NCBI GenBank assembly: GCA_024036415.1
Contig: JAMWET010003453.1
Span: 16,001 to 80,000, forward strand
Length of the DNA: 64,000 nucleotides
Direction: 5' to 3'
Source of the DNA: Prochilodus magdalenae
Taxonomy: Eukaryota > Chordata > Actinopteri > Characiformes > Prochilodontidae
Positions 9,638 through 21,275 of the stretch are shown in pieces (positions within the stretch are counted from its first letter, which is position 1; each line of letters starts with the position of its first letter). Made by a program: the position numbers and the translations under genes. The notes beneath the pieces were generated by a model that did not search any database, was not told where the DNA came from, and worked only from the letters and a program-made list of their open reading frames with translations.

Positions 9638-11989
9638 CAGGAACGCCCCACAGAAACGTCCTTGATTAGCTCCCCAGCTTCATCCCACTGTAACTGATAT
9701 ATAGATATTTATCAGGCAGGGTGACGGCTACAGGGTCGCTGGCTGGAGTGGGTTACCAGATTGTTGTTCTATGTCCTCCCAGTCTGAGAGGGACCTTCCC
9801 ATGTGACTAAGGACGCTCTGCAGTATACAAGGCTGCCTGACTATGGGTGAGGACCATCCTACCCACCATGCTCTTGGACTTTCACTTCCAGGTGGCTGCC
9901 CGAATGGCATCACTAGGGACCAAACCCCTCAGCCCTCTGTCGAAACTACACCTGATGGACTTCCAAGACCTAACTTTTAATGGGTCCCGAGGTCAGGAGC
10001 CCTGTATTGGTTGAGTGTGTTATGTTAGAAATCATTGATTGTGAGCCCCATGAGTTGACAGTGGCTCTTCCGGAAATTAAAGCTTGATTAGGGACGTTAG
10101 GCATGTTTGAGGCACTGTTTAGAAATAACGGCTGATGATTTCTCACCATGACATTAGCAGAGACGGCTCTGGGGGGAAATGACTTTCATAATCCACCCTG
10201 GTAACACCCATTGACTGGGCGCACCCAATAATTTGGATTGGCGTCCCCTCGGGCTGTTTTTCATCATTAGGTTTACACAAAAGCTGCTTTGTTTGCTTCC
10301 AAACAAGTATTGCAATTAGAGTTCAAAGAGGCCCGTGAGGGGTCAGGCCAAAGAAACAACATGTTTGATTGTGGAAAACAAGTTGACCGTGGCCTTGGAA
10401 ATAACCATGATTAGGAACTACTGTGGTTTGTGACTCTAGAGGAATAAATACTTTCCTTATAAAACTGCATCTTTTGGGGAGGGTGGTCCTAGGGTGAAAT
10501 GGCTTTCATGAGAGGAGTCCCTATAAAACATCTTTGAGATGGGGCCCAGGAATGATTTGAATTGGGTGAGAAGAGAAACTACTTTGGTGGCTTCCAACAA
10601 ATGACTTTGATTGGGGCCCAAGAAATGGTCTGATTATGGCCAAAGCTGACATCATTGATTCCACCCCATGACTTTGACTATTCACTTCCTAGAAATGACC
10701 TTGATTAGGAACCGTAGAATGTTTAAGACTCTGGAAGTGAACTGGACTTGGGAACGAAGAACGCCCCTTGTATTTCCAAACACTGGCCACTTGATTAGAA
10801 ACACCTCCCCTTGCTTCCATCCCACTGGCCACTTTGATATAAAGACCTACCATTTACTTCAGGCAGGGCCACGGCTATTAGAAACACGCTGGCTGGAGTG
10901 GCCTACCATATCGTCGTTCAATGTCCTTCCAGTCTGAGAGGGACCTTCCCATGTGACTAAGGACTCTCACTGGCCACTTTATTAGTATAAAACCTACCAT
11001 GTACTATCCAGTGACTGGGACTTTATAAGAAACACCTACGATGTATTTCCACTCACTGGCCAGTTTATTAGAAACACTTCCAGATGGCTGCCCGGATGGC
11101 ATCGCTAGGGACCAAACCCCTCAGCCCTCTGTCGTTGTGACACTTGAATGGTTTACCACATCACCTAACGCTGGTAAATCAGTCCCGAGGTCAGGAGCCC
11201 TGTATTGGTTGAGTGTGTTATGTTAGAAATCACAGCGGCGGTGTTATTCAGTGCCTCTTCCGCTTAATTAAAGCTCAGAGAGGCTACGTTAGGCATGTGT
11301 GCTGCACTGTTTACATGTAGCCGGCTGCTCTTTATTAGAAACACCACGCTTTGTTAGCACTCACTGGCCACTTTATTAGAAGTTTTTACACACACTTCCA
11401 TGTGCTGGCCACACCCATTAGAAAAACACTCAATCTTGCACCCACTCACTGGCCACGAAAGCGGAAACCCCTCACCTTGTTTTTCATCACTAGCCACTTT
11501 ATTACAAAAGCTGCTACCTTTGCTTCCAAACAAGTATTGCAATTAGAGTTCAAACCTACCCGTGATTTCCACTCACTGGCCCATAAGAAACACCCACCAT
11601 TTCTGATGGAAAACACGCTTTTCGGAAACACCTACCATGTACTTCCACCCATATTCCGCACTACTGTGGTTTGACCTTAGAGGAGATTTTATTAGAAACA
11701 CCTACCTCCTTCTTCACTCGCCGCCATCTTTTTAGAAACACCTTCAGGGTACTTCCCACCACTGGCCGGCGTTATTAGAGGACCTACCTTTGTATTTCCA
11801 CTCACTGGGCTTTGTTAGAATATACCTGGAGATGTACTTGCTCAATGGCCACTTTATTAGAAGACACCTACCTTGGTATTTCCACTGTGGCCACTTTTGA
11901 CAAGATGCAGAACAGCAGGGTTGAACACTCACACCACTGCTGCTGAAATCATCCTTTCCATCTAAATGACTTTCTTTATTCACTTCATT
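9638..11989. other. interleaved mosaic of one ~1-kb sequence with arrays R1 and R2
   Basis: Two versions of the same underlying sequence lie one after the other. Shared words are GAACTGGACTTGGGAAC (9621 and 10739), GAGAGGGACCTTCCC (near 9786 and 10936), CCAAACCCCTCAGCCCTCTG (9920 and 11112), GAGGTCAGGAGCCCTG (9989 and 11187), CAAACAAGTATTGCAATTAG (near 10300 and 11527) and CTACTGTGGTTTG (10418 and 11661). The offset grows steadily from 1118 to 1243 bp. Between shared words the first version carries R1 phrases (GATGATTT, ATTGACTGGG, TTGATTAGG) and the second carries R2 phrases (CACTGGCCACTTTATTAGAA). Mixed consensus at an array boundary is the simplest explanation. Confidence 0.8.
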
Positions 11990-12851
11990 AAAAACACCTA
12001 CCATTTACTTCCACTCACTGGCCACTTTATTAGAAACACCTACCATGTACTTCCACTCACTGGCCACTTTATTAGAAACACCTACCTTTGTATTTCCACT
12101 CACTGGCCACTTTATTAGAAACACCTACCTTGTACTTCCACTCACTGGCCACTTTATTAGAAACACCTACCTTGTACTTCCACACACTGGCCACTTTATT
12201 AGAAACACCTACCTTTGTACTTCCACTCACTGGCCACTTTATTAGAAACACCTACCTTGTACTTCCACTCACTGGCCACTTTATTAGAAACACCTACCTT
12301 GTACTTCTACTCACTGGCCACTTTATTAGAAACACCAACCTTGTACTTCCACTCACTGGCCACTTTATTAGAAACACCTACCTTTGTATTTCCACTCACT
12401 GGCCACTTTATTAGAAACACCTACCTTTGTATTTCCACTCACTGGCCACTTTATTAGAAACACCTACCTTTGTATTTCCACTCACTGGCCACTTTATTAG
12501 AAACACCTACCTTTGTATTTCCACTCACTGGCCACTTTATTAGAAACACCAACCATGTACTTCCACACACTGGCCACTTTATTAGAAACGCCTACTTTGT
12601 ATTTTCACTCACTGGCCACTTTATTAGAAACGCCTACTTTGTATTTTCACTCACTGGCCACTTTATTAGAAACACCTACCATGTACTTCCACTCACTGGC
12701 CACTTTATTAGAAACGCCTACTTTGTATTTTCACTCACTGGCCACTGTATTAGAAACATCTACCATGTACTCCCACTCACTGGCCACTGTATTAGAAACA
12801 TCTACCATGTACTTCCACTCACTGGCCACTTTATTAGAAACACGTCCCTGG
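11990..12851 (+). repeat. 42-43 bp minisatellite R2, array 1
   Basis: About 20 direct copies of a unit reading CACTGGCCACTTTATTAG, then AAACACCTACC, then a variable TTGTACTTCCACT part. Units are 42 bp, or 43 bp where TTTGTATTTCC replaces TTGTACTTCC. Identity between units is very high in the middle of the array. A 42-bp unit is a multiple of three, so long repetitive open frames (LATLLETPT and GHFIRNT repeats) appear in more than one frame; they are not genes. There are no unique spacers, so it is not a CRISPR array. Confidence 0.95.
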
Positions 12852-13544
12852 TACTAGCATTATAGAGCTTCTCTTTTTACTAAACATTGCTTATCTGATG
12901 AGGCCCCTCTGCTCTCTTCATTACTGTGCAGCTTCTGACCACACGATTGCTGTTGACCAGCAATGATTTGAGCGTTGGACCATTTTCAGCACAGCAGTGT
13001 GATTTACACCTTAAACTATGTGTACTGGTCTAAGATCAGTTCCTCTGTTCATATAACCAATTCATAAACAAGAACCTTCCTCGAAAGACTTATACGTGTT
13101 ATGCATACCACTTTCCCCTAATTAATGTTTTCTGCATGCGTAATGATGGAGCAACGTTAACCCTTGTTTAATGCCCTTCATACTTCATAAACCTGTAAAG
13201 GAATGTAGCTGCAGCTCATCAGGTTTCTAAATGGGATTTTGCAATCTGGCCCCAATGCCAAATGTATCAAAATGCCATGAATGCAGGAATACATTTTATT
13301 ATAAACAGCATGTGCACCCAGACCAAACAGGAAGGACTGATTATGCAAGCGCAGCCACTGTCTTGCGAGACGCTAGCATGCAATATCAGCATTAACAGCA
13401 GACTGCGGAGGCAAAGGCCTCGTTAACTCCACTGAACTTCAATCTAGCGTGTAATTCGTTTAAATATACTCTAATATGTACATAACAGAACGGTCAACCA
13501 CAGGTTCAAACTTGATTCATATGTGTCCTGAGTCTCTGAGTCTG
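12852..13544. other. array flank resembling the same teleost repeat family, then non-coding
   Basis: From about 12890 to 13010 the words TCTTCATTACTGTGCAGCTTC, TGTTGACCAGCAATG and CCATTTTCAGCACAGCAGTG resemble flanking parts of the common teleost repeat mentioned at 284-480. The remainder is AT-moderate and carries no recognisable gene. Confidence 0.4.
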
Positions 13545-14425
13545 TGAGTCTCATTTCAGTCCTGAGTTTCTGGGTTATGAGTTGAATATACAGTTGAGTT
13601 TTGGAGTGTGAATCAGAGTTGAGTCTCTGGGATGCATGTCTGAGTTGAGTTTTGGGGTGTCAGTCTGACTCGATTATCTGGGATGCTTGTCTGAGTTGAG
13701 TTGTGGGGTGTGACTCTGAGTCAAGTCTCTGGGGTGCGTGTTTGAGTTGAGTTGTGGGGTGCGATTCTGAGCTGAGTTTTGAGGTGTAAGTCTCAGTCGA
13801 GTCTCTGGGGTGTGAGTCTGAGTCATGGCTCTGGAGCATGAGCCTGTGTTGAGTCTCTGGGGTGCGTGTTTGTGAGTTTTGAGGTGTGAGTCTGAGTTGA
13901 GTTTTGGGGTGTGAGTCTGAGTTGAGTTTTGGGGGTGAGTCTGAGTCGAGTCTCTGGGGTGTGAGTCTGAGTTGAGTTTTGGGGTGTGAGTCTGAGTTGA
14001 GTTTTGGGGTGTGAGTCTGAGTTGAGTGTCTGTGTTGAGTTTTGGGGGTGTGAGTCTGAGTTGAGTTTTGGGTTGTGAGTCTGAGTCGAGTCTCTGGGGT
14101 GTGAGCCTGAGTCGAGTCTCTGGGGTACATGTCTGAGTTGAATTTTGGGATTTGTGTCTGAATTATGTTTTGGGGTGTGGGTCTGAGTTGAGGTTTGGGG
14201 TGTGAGTCTGAGTCGAGTCTCTGTGGCATGAGCCTGAGTCGAGTCTCTGTGGCATGAGCCTGAGTCGAGTCTCTGTGGCATGAGTCTGAGTCGAGTCTCT
14301 GGGGTACATGTCTGAGTTGAGTTTTGGGGTGTGGGTCTGAATTATGTTTTGGGGTGTGGGTCTGCATAAAGTCTGTGGGGTGCGAGTCAGATTGTCTTGA
14401 GTCTCTGAGATGCAGGTCAGCACGG
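13545..14425. repeat. 25-bp minisatellite
   Basis: Direct repeats of a 25-bp unit with a GTCTGAGTTGAGTTTTGGGG or GTCTGAGTCGAGTCTCTGGG core followed by TGTGA, about 30 copies between 13620 and 14370, with degenerate copies outside. Because 25 is not a multiple of three and the unit lacks stops on the minus strand, all three minus frames stay open. The longest is about 235 codons of TQTHTPK-like repeats, a composition artefact. Longer blocks of identical units near 14200-14290 show recent local duplication. Confidence 0.9.
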
Positions 14426-16499
14426 CAGGAAGGTGGAGCTGCATGCTGAGTGTTTCTGGGTGGATGAAGTGGACAGTAAAGCTTGTTTAGGTCTCAGCTC
14501 ATATTTAGCTTTAGCCGCTGTTTCACTCAGTATTACTCGGGGTTATTGAGTCTGAGTCGGGTCTTGAGTCACTGGGGTCTCTGGCTTTGTCCTCTGTTTC
14601 TCTCTGTGTTAGCCTGTATTATCCAGGCCTGCCTCATCGTGTGGAGACTTTGCATAGCTAGCATGCCCGACTGTCAGCATCTCCCCAGCAACGTGCTGGG
14701 TGTGGAGAGGCGTAAGCATAAGCAGATCAGAATGTCTTAAAGAGACACTGCACCATTTGAGTCCTCAAAAATAGGCCAGATGAGATCAAACTTTCCTCGC
14801 CTGCTGGACATGACAGAAGTCCACACCAGGGGCATGTGTGAAGATCTCCACTTCCACATGACGACACAAAGCAGGACTCACAGGCACGAAAACGTAATTC
14901 CACACAGTGTCTCTTTTACTGGAGGTGTGGTGCCAGCCTATGGCACTCTGCATAGTCATGCCACCCACAATTCCACAGCAGAGTGAGCCAGCAGTAGGAC
15001 GCTTCATAGACCCGCCTACCCCATGTCCTCACACATGCTGCCGACCTCCGAACGTCCACCATACCAGTTCACATACATGCCTTGTGGTTGGTCCATCTCC
15101 ATCCCTGCATAGCAACCACACTCAGGCACTGCTTGCACGTCCTGGAGCCCCCACACTGTGCCTTGACTAGCCATGCCACCAACACCTGCTCAAAGTTCCA
15201 CCGGAGGGTCATTGCTGTCATCCAGGCATCCTTGCCGGGCATCATCCAGGTGTCCTTGCCGCCTCCTCTTCCGCCCGTCTTCCAGTTGTCCCTCACTGGG
15301 CCGCCTCCTCTTCCTCTGGCGACCACAGAGTCCTGAACTCAACCCCACTGGAAGTCTTTAGGATGTGCTGGACAAGACCTCACGGAACGGGCACCGCAAT
15401 TAAAGCTAAAGGTGGTCCGGTGAGATGTTAGTTAATCCAGTTATGACTGTAATCACAGATTTAAATCTACTTAAGTTGCTCAAAGTTAATGAATTTAACA
15501 TGTATTCAATCAACCACTGCCTAACTGCCGCTGTAATACCAACACACGTTGGCATCGGGTGTCCATAACCTCAGGTAGTACGTTTTAAAGTACCTGCTAG
15601 CCTTAAATCTCTGTGCTTCTGATTTTAAATTCAGTTTTCCTCCACATGGCTACGTTTTGCAGGCCTCATTTTTAATAGCCTCTGCTTAAGTCATTGTTTA
15701 ATTGCAGTTTCAACACTTGGTTGTGGTTGAAGCTCCTCCACCCACCCCTGGCATTTCATTATGACAGCTCTTCATGATATTCCTTTATGAGACATAAAAG
15801 GCCAACTTTTGCAGCAATGAAAGTCGAGATTGTGGTTAGAGCGAAACGTGTTTGCAGATGTTGTATGGAGACCACAAAATCCTTTTAACCAGCCTGAGAT
15901 AGTGGGATGGTGACCTTTTGGCATCATTTGTGAGTTTAGTGAGTCTGAGTTATGAATCAGTGAGCAAAGGTTGGTCTTTAGGGCAGTGAGTCATAGACAC
16001 AAACACAGTTTTATTATTTAGCTCATAAACGTGCGGAGAAAAGATCGGCGGTGTTTCACTGACCAGTTTAATTAAATCTAAATATAAACAAATTTAGAAT
16101 TTGATGCAACATCCTCAAAAAAAAAAAAAATTGGCATGTCTACTACAGTTACATTATCTTTCCATTAACGACACTGGTGGTTGGGGAACTAAGGATACTG
16201 GCTGTCTAGACTTTTGACCGGTACCACCAGAAAGACACGACATCCAAGAGATGGAAAATGATATTTAGTCCTCTATGAGGTGTACAGTTTTAAGGAACTA
16301 AGGAGTCTTTGGCGTAGGCCCCGTCCTGGGCCCAGGTCTTGAAGGGTTTGGACCCCCGGGAGATCCTGCCGGATATGGACGGCAGGAGCGGAGCCTACTC
16401 CCTGGACAACAGGACTGGGGCCAAGCTGGTGGTGGTGGGGAGGAAGGAGGAGAATGTATGATAAGATACCATTTTGTGCCAATTGTGATTTTAACCCAT
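14426..16499. other. non-coding sequence, nothing recognised
   Basis: Two kilobases without a supported gene. A C-rich stretch at 15180-15320 has internal short repeats of CATCCAGG and CCTTGCCG and open frames on both strands, but no domain. An A-run of 14 lies near 16117-16130. At 16340-16450 a GC-richer patch precedes the SINE. Confidence 0.45.
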
Positions 16500-16745
16500 C
16501 CGTGATATAACCCATCCGTGAAGTGAAACACCCACATACACACTCACTAGTGAACACACACACTAGTGGGCAGTGAGCACACTTGCCCAGAGCGGTGGGC
16601 AGCCCCATCCCCAGCACCCAGGGAGCAGTGGTTTAGGTACCTTGCTCTAAGCCACTTCAGTGGTTACTGTCAGTTCAGGGAATCAAACCGGTGACCCTCC
16701 GGTCACAAGGATGGTTCCCTAACCTCCAGCCCACGACTGGCCCAT
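16500..16745 (-). mobile_element. tRNA-derived SINE, fuller copy
   Basis: Read on the minus strand the element begins with GGGCTGGAGGTTAGGGAACC, in the A-box position. It continues through CCTTGTGACCGGAGGG to a B box, GGTTTGATTCCC (plus-strand 16678-16689), then a body with CTGGGTGCTGGGGATGG and CGCTCTGGGCAAGTGTGC, and ends in a GTGTGTG-type tail. The A/B-box layout marks it as pol III-derived. It shares both ends with the shorter copy at 3417-3600. A similar repeat is common in ostariophysan fish sequences as far as I remember; no family name is claimed. Confidence 0.7.
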
Positions 16746-16820
16746 GACAGGTTCCCTAACCTCCAGCCCACGACTGCCCCACGACAGGTTCCCTAACCTC
16801 CAGCCCACGACGGCACCTGA
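16713..16820. repeat. 37-bp tandem triplication at the SINE head
   Basis: GGTTCCCTAACCTCCAGCCC begins at 16713, 16750 and 16787, exactly 37 bp apart each time, with ACGACTG or ACGACGG and a CCCACGACA-like linker. The repeated piece is the 5' head of the SINE (its A-box side). Confidence 0.85.
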
Positions 16821-18104
16821 AAGCGGCAAACATGAGCGTAAGCTGGATCCTTTTAAAGAGCGGTGGCGCACTCCGATTGGCCAGAGGTTTGAATGAATGA
16901 GTGACGTAGCATTGGAGTCTTCCTGGAGCTTTCATTTCCTCCTCATGAGGTGATATACCATAGGAGACAGACCTGGACTGCAGGCAGGTCAGTCCAGCAC
17001 ACACACTCTGTGTCTACCACAGTGTTATAGCATGTGGAGATTAAATATATAAACATAAAAATATAAACCACATCCTTATAAAATAGTAAAAGTACTTAAA
17101 GGAGTGCTCTTACTTCACTTGAATTTTAATTGTGCTAATATTTTAAAAATAGCATTTTAAAATATGCCATATATCATTATATCCACAACAATAATGGTAA
17201 TAATTTTAATAATATTTAATCAGATAATATTCGGTGTAATAATCAGTTGTATTCAATGTATTGAGTATTAAAATATAAAATATTTACCACATTAATTTAT
17301 TTATTATTTTATTTATTTATTTATTTATTTATTTATCAGAATGAAAACAACAATCATCAGCTTCACCAGGTTCACATATTATTATGTTAAACCATAATAA
17401 TAATAATAATGACTCTTATCCTTCTTGTGTGTACTAAATAATATGATTATTACAATTTATAGAAACTGGGATGCAAAATACTGTAATACCAAAATAAATA
17501 AATAAATAAATTATAATAAAATAGTGATCATTTGTAAAATGCAGCTAAAGTTAGACGCGTGTTTATGAAGACGGGATCTGGTCTAGTCAGTAAGATCACC
17601 TCAGATCCTCTCCCTCGACACAGGGATCTTTACTGATCCGCATGGTTCAGCGTTGCTGGGTTAAATCTCGCCGGAGCTTCAGGGACGAGGCGATCAGAGC
17701 TGATAGAGCTGGTTTAGCTGGTTTAACTTTTCCCTTCATTATTTCACAGCCCGCATTGTAAACACACAGCTAACCAGCTATTCTTCTTATCTCTGGCGTC
17801 AGCGGCTGGAAAGCACATCACCCTGCTCCTGTTTACCACCTGAGGAACACAAAGCACTCCGACCGTGGCTGGGCGGAGTCTTTATAAGGCCATTCCCGTC
17901 AGGTGGAGGAGAAAAACATCACCTGCATCTTCTGCACGCCGTCTCTGTTTCTGACAGCAGAAGGTCTCAATACTGACACACTTTCCTAAAATAATAAGAT
18001 ACTTACTTTAGTGTTTTATCATATTTAATTATATTTGCAAGATACTGGCAAAGAGGATTTATTTACATAATCAATTATAATCTGAAAAACATTCCTGACG
18101 TGCT
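16821..18104. other. AT-rich DNA, ATTT microsatellite and a promoter-like GC patch
   Basis: AT-rich sequence with an (ATTT)n tract at about 17300-17336 and AATA/AAAT repeats near 17395-17410 and 17490-17520. From about 17560 to 17960 composition rises. A GC box (GGGCGGAG, 17871-17878) sits directly upstream of TTTATAAGG (17881-17889), the spacing expected for a TATA promoter. No coding exon could be recognised downstream, so no gene is called. Confidence 0.4.
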
Positions 18105-18860
18105 AAATGACTAGTGTTCAATGTTGACTTATTATCTCTAAATATTTACTTAGTATCTCAAAATAATCACTTATTATCTCATAATAATGGCTTATTATCT
18201 CAAAATATTGACTAAATATCTCAAATTATTGACTTAGTATCTCAAAATAATGACTTATTATCCCAAAATATTTACTTAGTATCTCAAAATAATGGCTTAT
18301 TATCCCAAAATATTTATTTAGCATCTCAAAATAATGACTTATTATCTCAAAATATTGACTTATTATCTCAAAATATTTACTTAGTATCTCAAAATAATGA
18401 CTTATTATCCCAAAATATTTACTTAGTATCTCAAAATATTTACTTAGTATCTCAAAAATATTTACTTAGTATCTCAAAATAATGACTTATTATCCCAAAA
18501 TATTGACTTAGTATCTCAAAATATTTACTTAGTATCTCAAAATAATGACTTATTATCTCTGCATTTTGACTTAGTTTCTCAAAATAATAGCTTTCTTGAA
18601 ATATCTACTTAACATCTCAAAGTAATGACTAACGATGAAAAGTTTTGACCTAATATGTCAAAATAATATCTGGAAAAAGACTTATTCTCATCTTGATTTA
18701 CCCGTTTACTGGTTTGGAATATTAAGGATCTCACTTAAGCACCTATTTCCATGAAATATTAAGTCAGTATCTCACAAAACATTCGACATTGTCTGGAAAT
18801 AATGACTTATTTTCTCTAAATGCTGTGCTATTTTCTCAGGATACTCTGTCCGTATTCCAG
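18105..18860. repeat. AT-rich 21-bp tandem array, first copy
   Basis: Repeated phrase GACTTATTATCTCAAAATA alternating with TTTACTTAGTATCTCAAAAT, period about 21 bp, more than 25 units, decaying towards 18860. It is A+T-rich and has no coding potential. The unit resembles the array at 20765-21270. Confidence 0.9.
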
Positions 18861-20080
18861 CACGCTGCTACTCAGGCAGCCATGGGTGTGTGAAGGCTAA
18901 CCAGAAGCACTGGAGAGATATAAGTCATGAGGTCAGTTGTTGGTGTGGACGTTACTGTGTTTCCACACGTCGTTCAGTGCAGTGCTATAGCAGTGTAGTG
19001 GTTGAGCCCAACGTCAGGATTAAACATGTGGCCACTGATAATCTGGTGCCGATGTGGTCAGTAAGAGCTTTCAGTACCAGTGCTACGTTTGCCACATCAT
19101 CTTCTTCGCCAGCATCACAATATCTTAAAATATTGGATCATATTAAGTCAAAAAATGATCCTTCCAACTGTGGTGTATTAGTATATTAAAACAGTGACAT
19201 ATTTCTTTCAAGATTTTTGGAAAAAAATATAGAAACTATTTCAACTTAATGATTTATTATATTTTAAAAAAACAATTGTTGTAATTATAACAATATAATT
19301 CATATAAATTAATATAAAAATAATCAAGGTTTGTTTTCTTTTTGAGAAAATAAGACATATGGAGATAGAAAGTTGACGTATGATGCAGTTGTTGGTGTAA
19401 TAAATAGGTCTGTCTAAATATGGTAAAGTCTATATCGCCAATACACTGAAACTGTTGACCGTTGAAGCCCAGTGCCTATCTTTTTCTGACCCCTAATGTA
19501 AGCCACTTCTGTAGAATGACCAATATACAGCCTGCTACACAAATCAACCTGTAAAAGCATGGGGCTGTACACACCTATACAGACAAACAAATGGAGCACG
19601 GAGCCACGCCTCACATCACGCGGACTTGATTTCACAACTTTGGAGCATTGCATCATAGCCGAGGCACGAAGGATTAACTGGTGGCTTCTGTGCTAAATTA
19701 GGAAATCCCCTCTATACATACAGCCTCCTTTCATTCTCAAATCTAACCTCAACAATGCCACATCTACCTATGCACTAATCATTACGAGAGGCATCCAGCC
19801 CCCGGTAACGTACCCCCCAGTCACAGACCTGGACAGTGTCACTCAGTGGAGGAAAGAGGTGCATCAGTTAAAAGGCTCGTTTCATTTGAGGGCAGAAGCC
19901 CAAACGAGATTACACTGATTCAGTTATACTAATAAGTATAACAGCCACAGTACGGCTCAGTAATGACACCGACCTTAAACCCCCTCCAGACTCACTGGAG
20001 ACACTTGGGGACAGTAATATGTCTATGAATATGAAGCAACCCACCCCCAGCACCCACCTTGTTCATGCCCTCATTGTTAT
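18861..20080. other. non-coding sequence, nothing recognised
   Basis: About 1.2 kb between two tandem arrays. A 99-codon frame at 18890-19189 is serine-rich with no recognisable domain, and no splice or promoter context supports it. AT-rich sequence follows at 19190-19380. Confidence 0.45.
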
Positions 20081-20712
20081 TCCACTTACTGGCCACTTTA
20101 TTAGAAACACCAACCTTGTATTTCCACTCACTGGCCAATTTATTAGAAACACCAACCTTGTGCTTCCACTCACTGGCCACTTTATTAGAAACACCTACCC
20201 TTGTAATTCCACTGACTGGCCACTTTATTAGAAACACCAACCTTGTGCTTCCACTTACTGGCCACTTTATTAGAAACACCAACCTTGTGCTTCCACTCAC
20301 TGGCCACTTTATTAGAAACACCAACCTTGTACTTCCACTGACTGGCCACTTTATTAGAAACACCAACCTTGTACTTCCACTCACTGGCCACTTTATTAGA
20401 AACACCTACCTTGTGCTTTCACTGACTGGCCACTTTATTAGAAACACCTACCTTGTGCTTTCACTGACTGGCCACTTTATTAGAAACACCTCCCCTTTAT
20501 TTCCACTCACTGGCCACATTATTAGAAACACCCATCTTGTGCTTTCACTCACTGGCCCCTTTATTAGAAACACCAACGTTGTGTTTCCACTCACTGGCCA
20601 CATTATTAGAAACACCTACCTTGTACTTCCAACTCACTGGCCACTTTATTAGAAACACCAACCTTGTACTTCCACTAACTGGCCACTTTATTAGAAACAC
20701 CCACCTGTTTCT
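20081..20712 (+). repeat. 42-bp minisatellite R2, array 2
   Basis: About 15 direct copies of the same unit as array 1, in the same orientation: ACTGGCCACTTTATTAGAAA, then CACC, then variable AACCTTGTACTTCCACT. Units are almost all exactly 42 bp, so long repetitive open frames appear on both strands. Variants CACTGACTGGCC and CACATTATTAG are grouped in neighbouring units, showing local spread of variants. Confidence 0.95.
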
Positions 20713-20764
20713 GCCACTGAAATCAAAACATACAAATGTATAGTCACTGGTTAGGTTATAATGT

Positions 20765-21275
20765 TGAGCAGGTTTTAAGTTTATTATGACTTAATATTAC
20801 ATAATTCTAAATGAACATCTCATAATTATCATAATTACCTCAATTATCTCATAATTACCCTCCAAAAGAGTAGATATCTCATCATTAATACTTAGTGAGT
20901 CATAAATATGAATGAATATCTGTTTATTATGACCTAATATCTTATAAATATGACTCAATATCTGTTTATTATGACTTGCCAAATCACAATTATGACTTAA
21001 AATCTTATAATTATGACCTAAAATCTTATAAATATGTCTTAATATCTTATAAATGATTTACTTTCACAATTATGACTCAGCAGATCATAAATATCACTTA
21101 GTACCTCATAGTTGTGATTTAGCATCTCAGAGACAAGACTTACCTTTTTTCATCATTTTGACTTTGCATCTAATTATGAATAGTAACTCTCTCATAAATG
21201 CCCTAACATCTCAGAACTGTAACTTAGCATCTCAGAAATATTACTTCATATCTGATTACTAAGGCTTAATGTTTC
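20765..21275. repeat. AT-rich tandem array, second copy
   Basis: Units such as TATGACTTAATATCTTATAA, CTCATAATTATGAC and ACTTAGCATCTCA recur with a period near 20-22 bp and considerable divergence. They share the ACTTA-N-ATCTCA-AAT pattern with 18105-18860, so the two arrays probably have a common origin. A TATATA tract follows at about 21332-21368. Confidence 0.75.

Noticed and set aside
11990..12851. Regular direct repeats that look like a CRISPR array at first sight
   Set aside because: Units are contiguous 42-bp repeats with no unique spacers, and the genome is vertebrate.
13660..14367. 235-codon TQTHTPK repeat frame
   Set aside because: Derived from the 25-bp minisatellite and open in all three minus frames.
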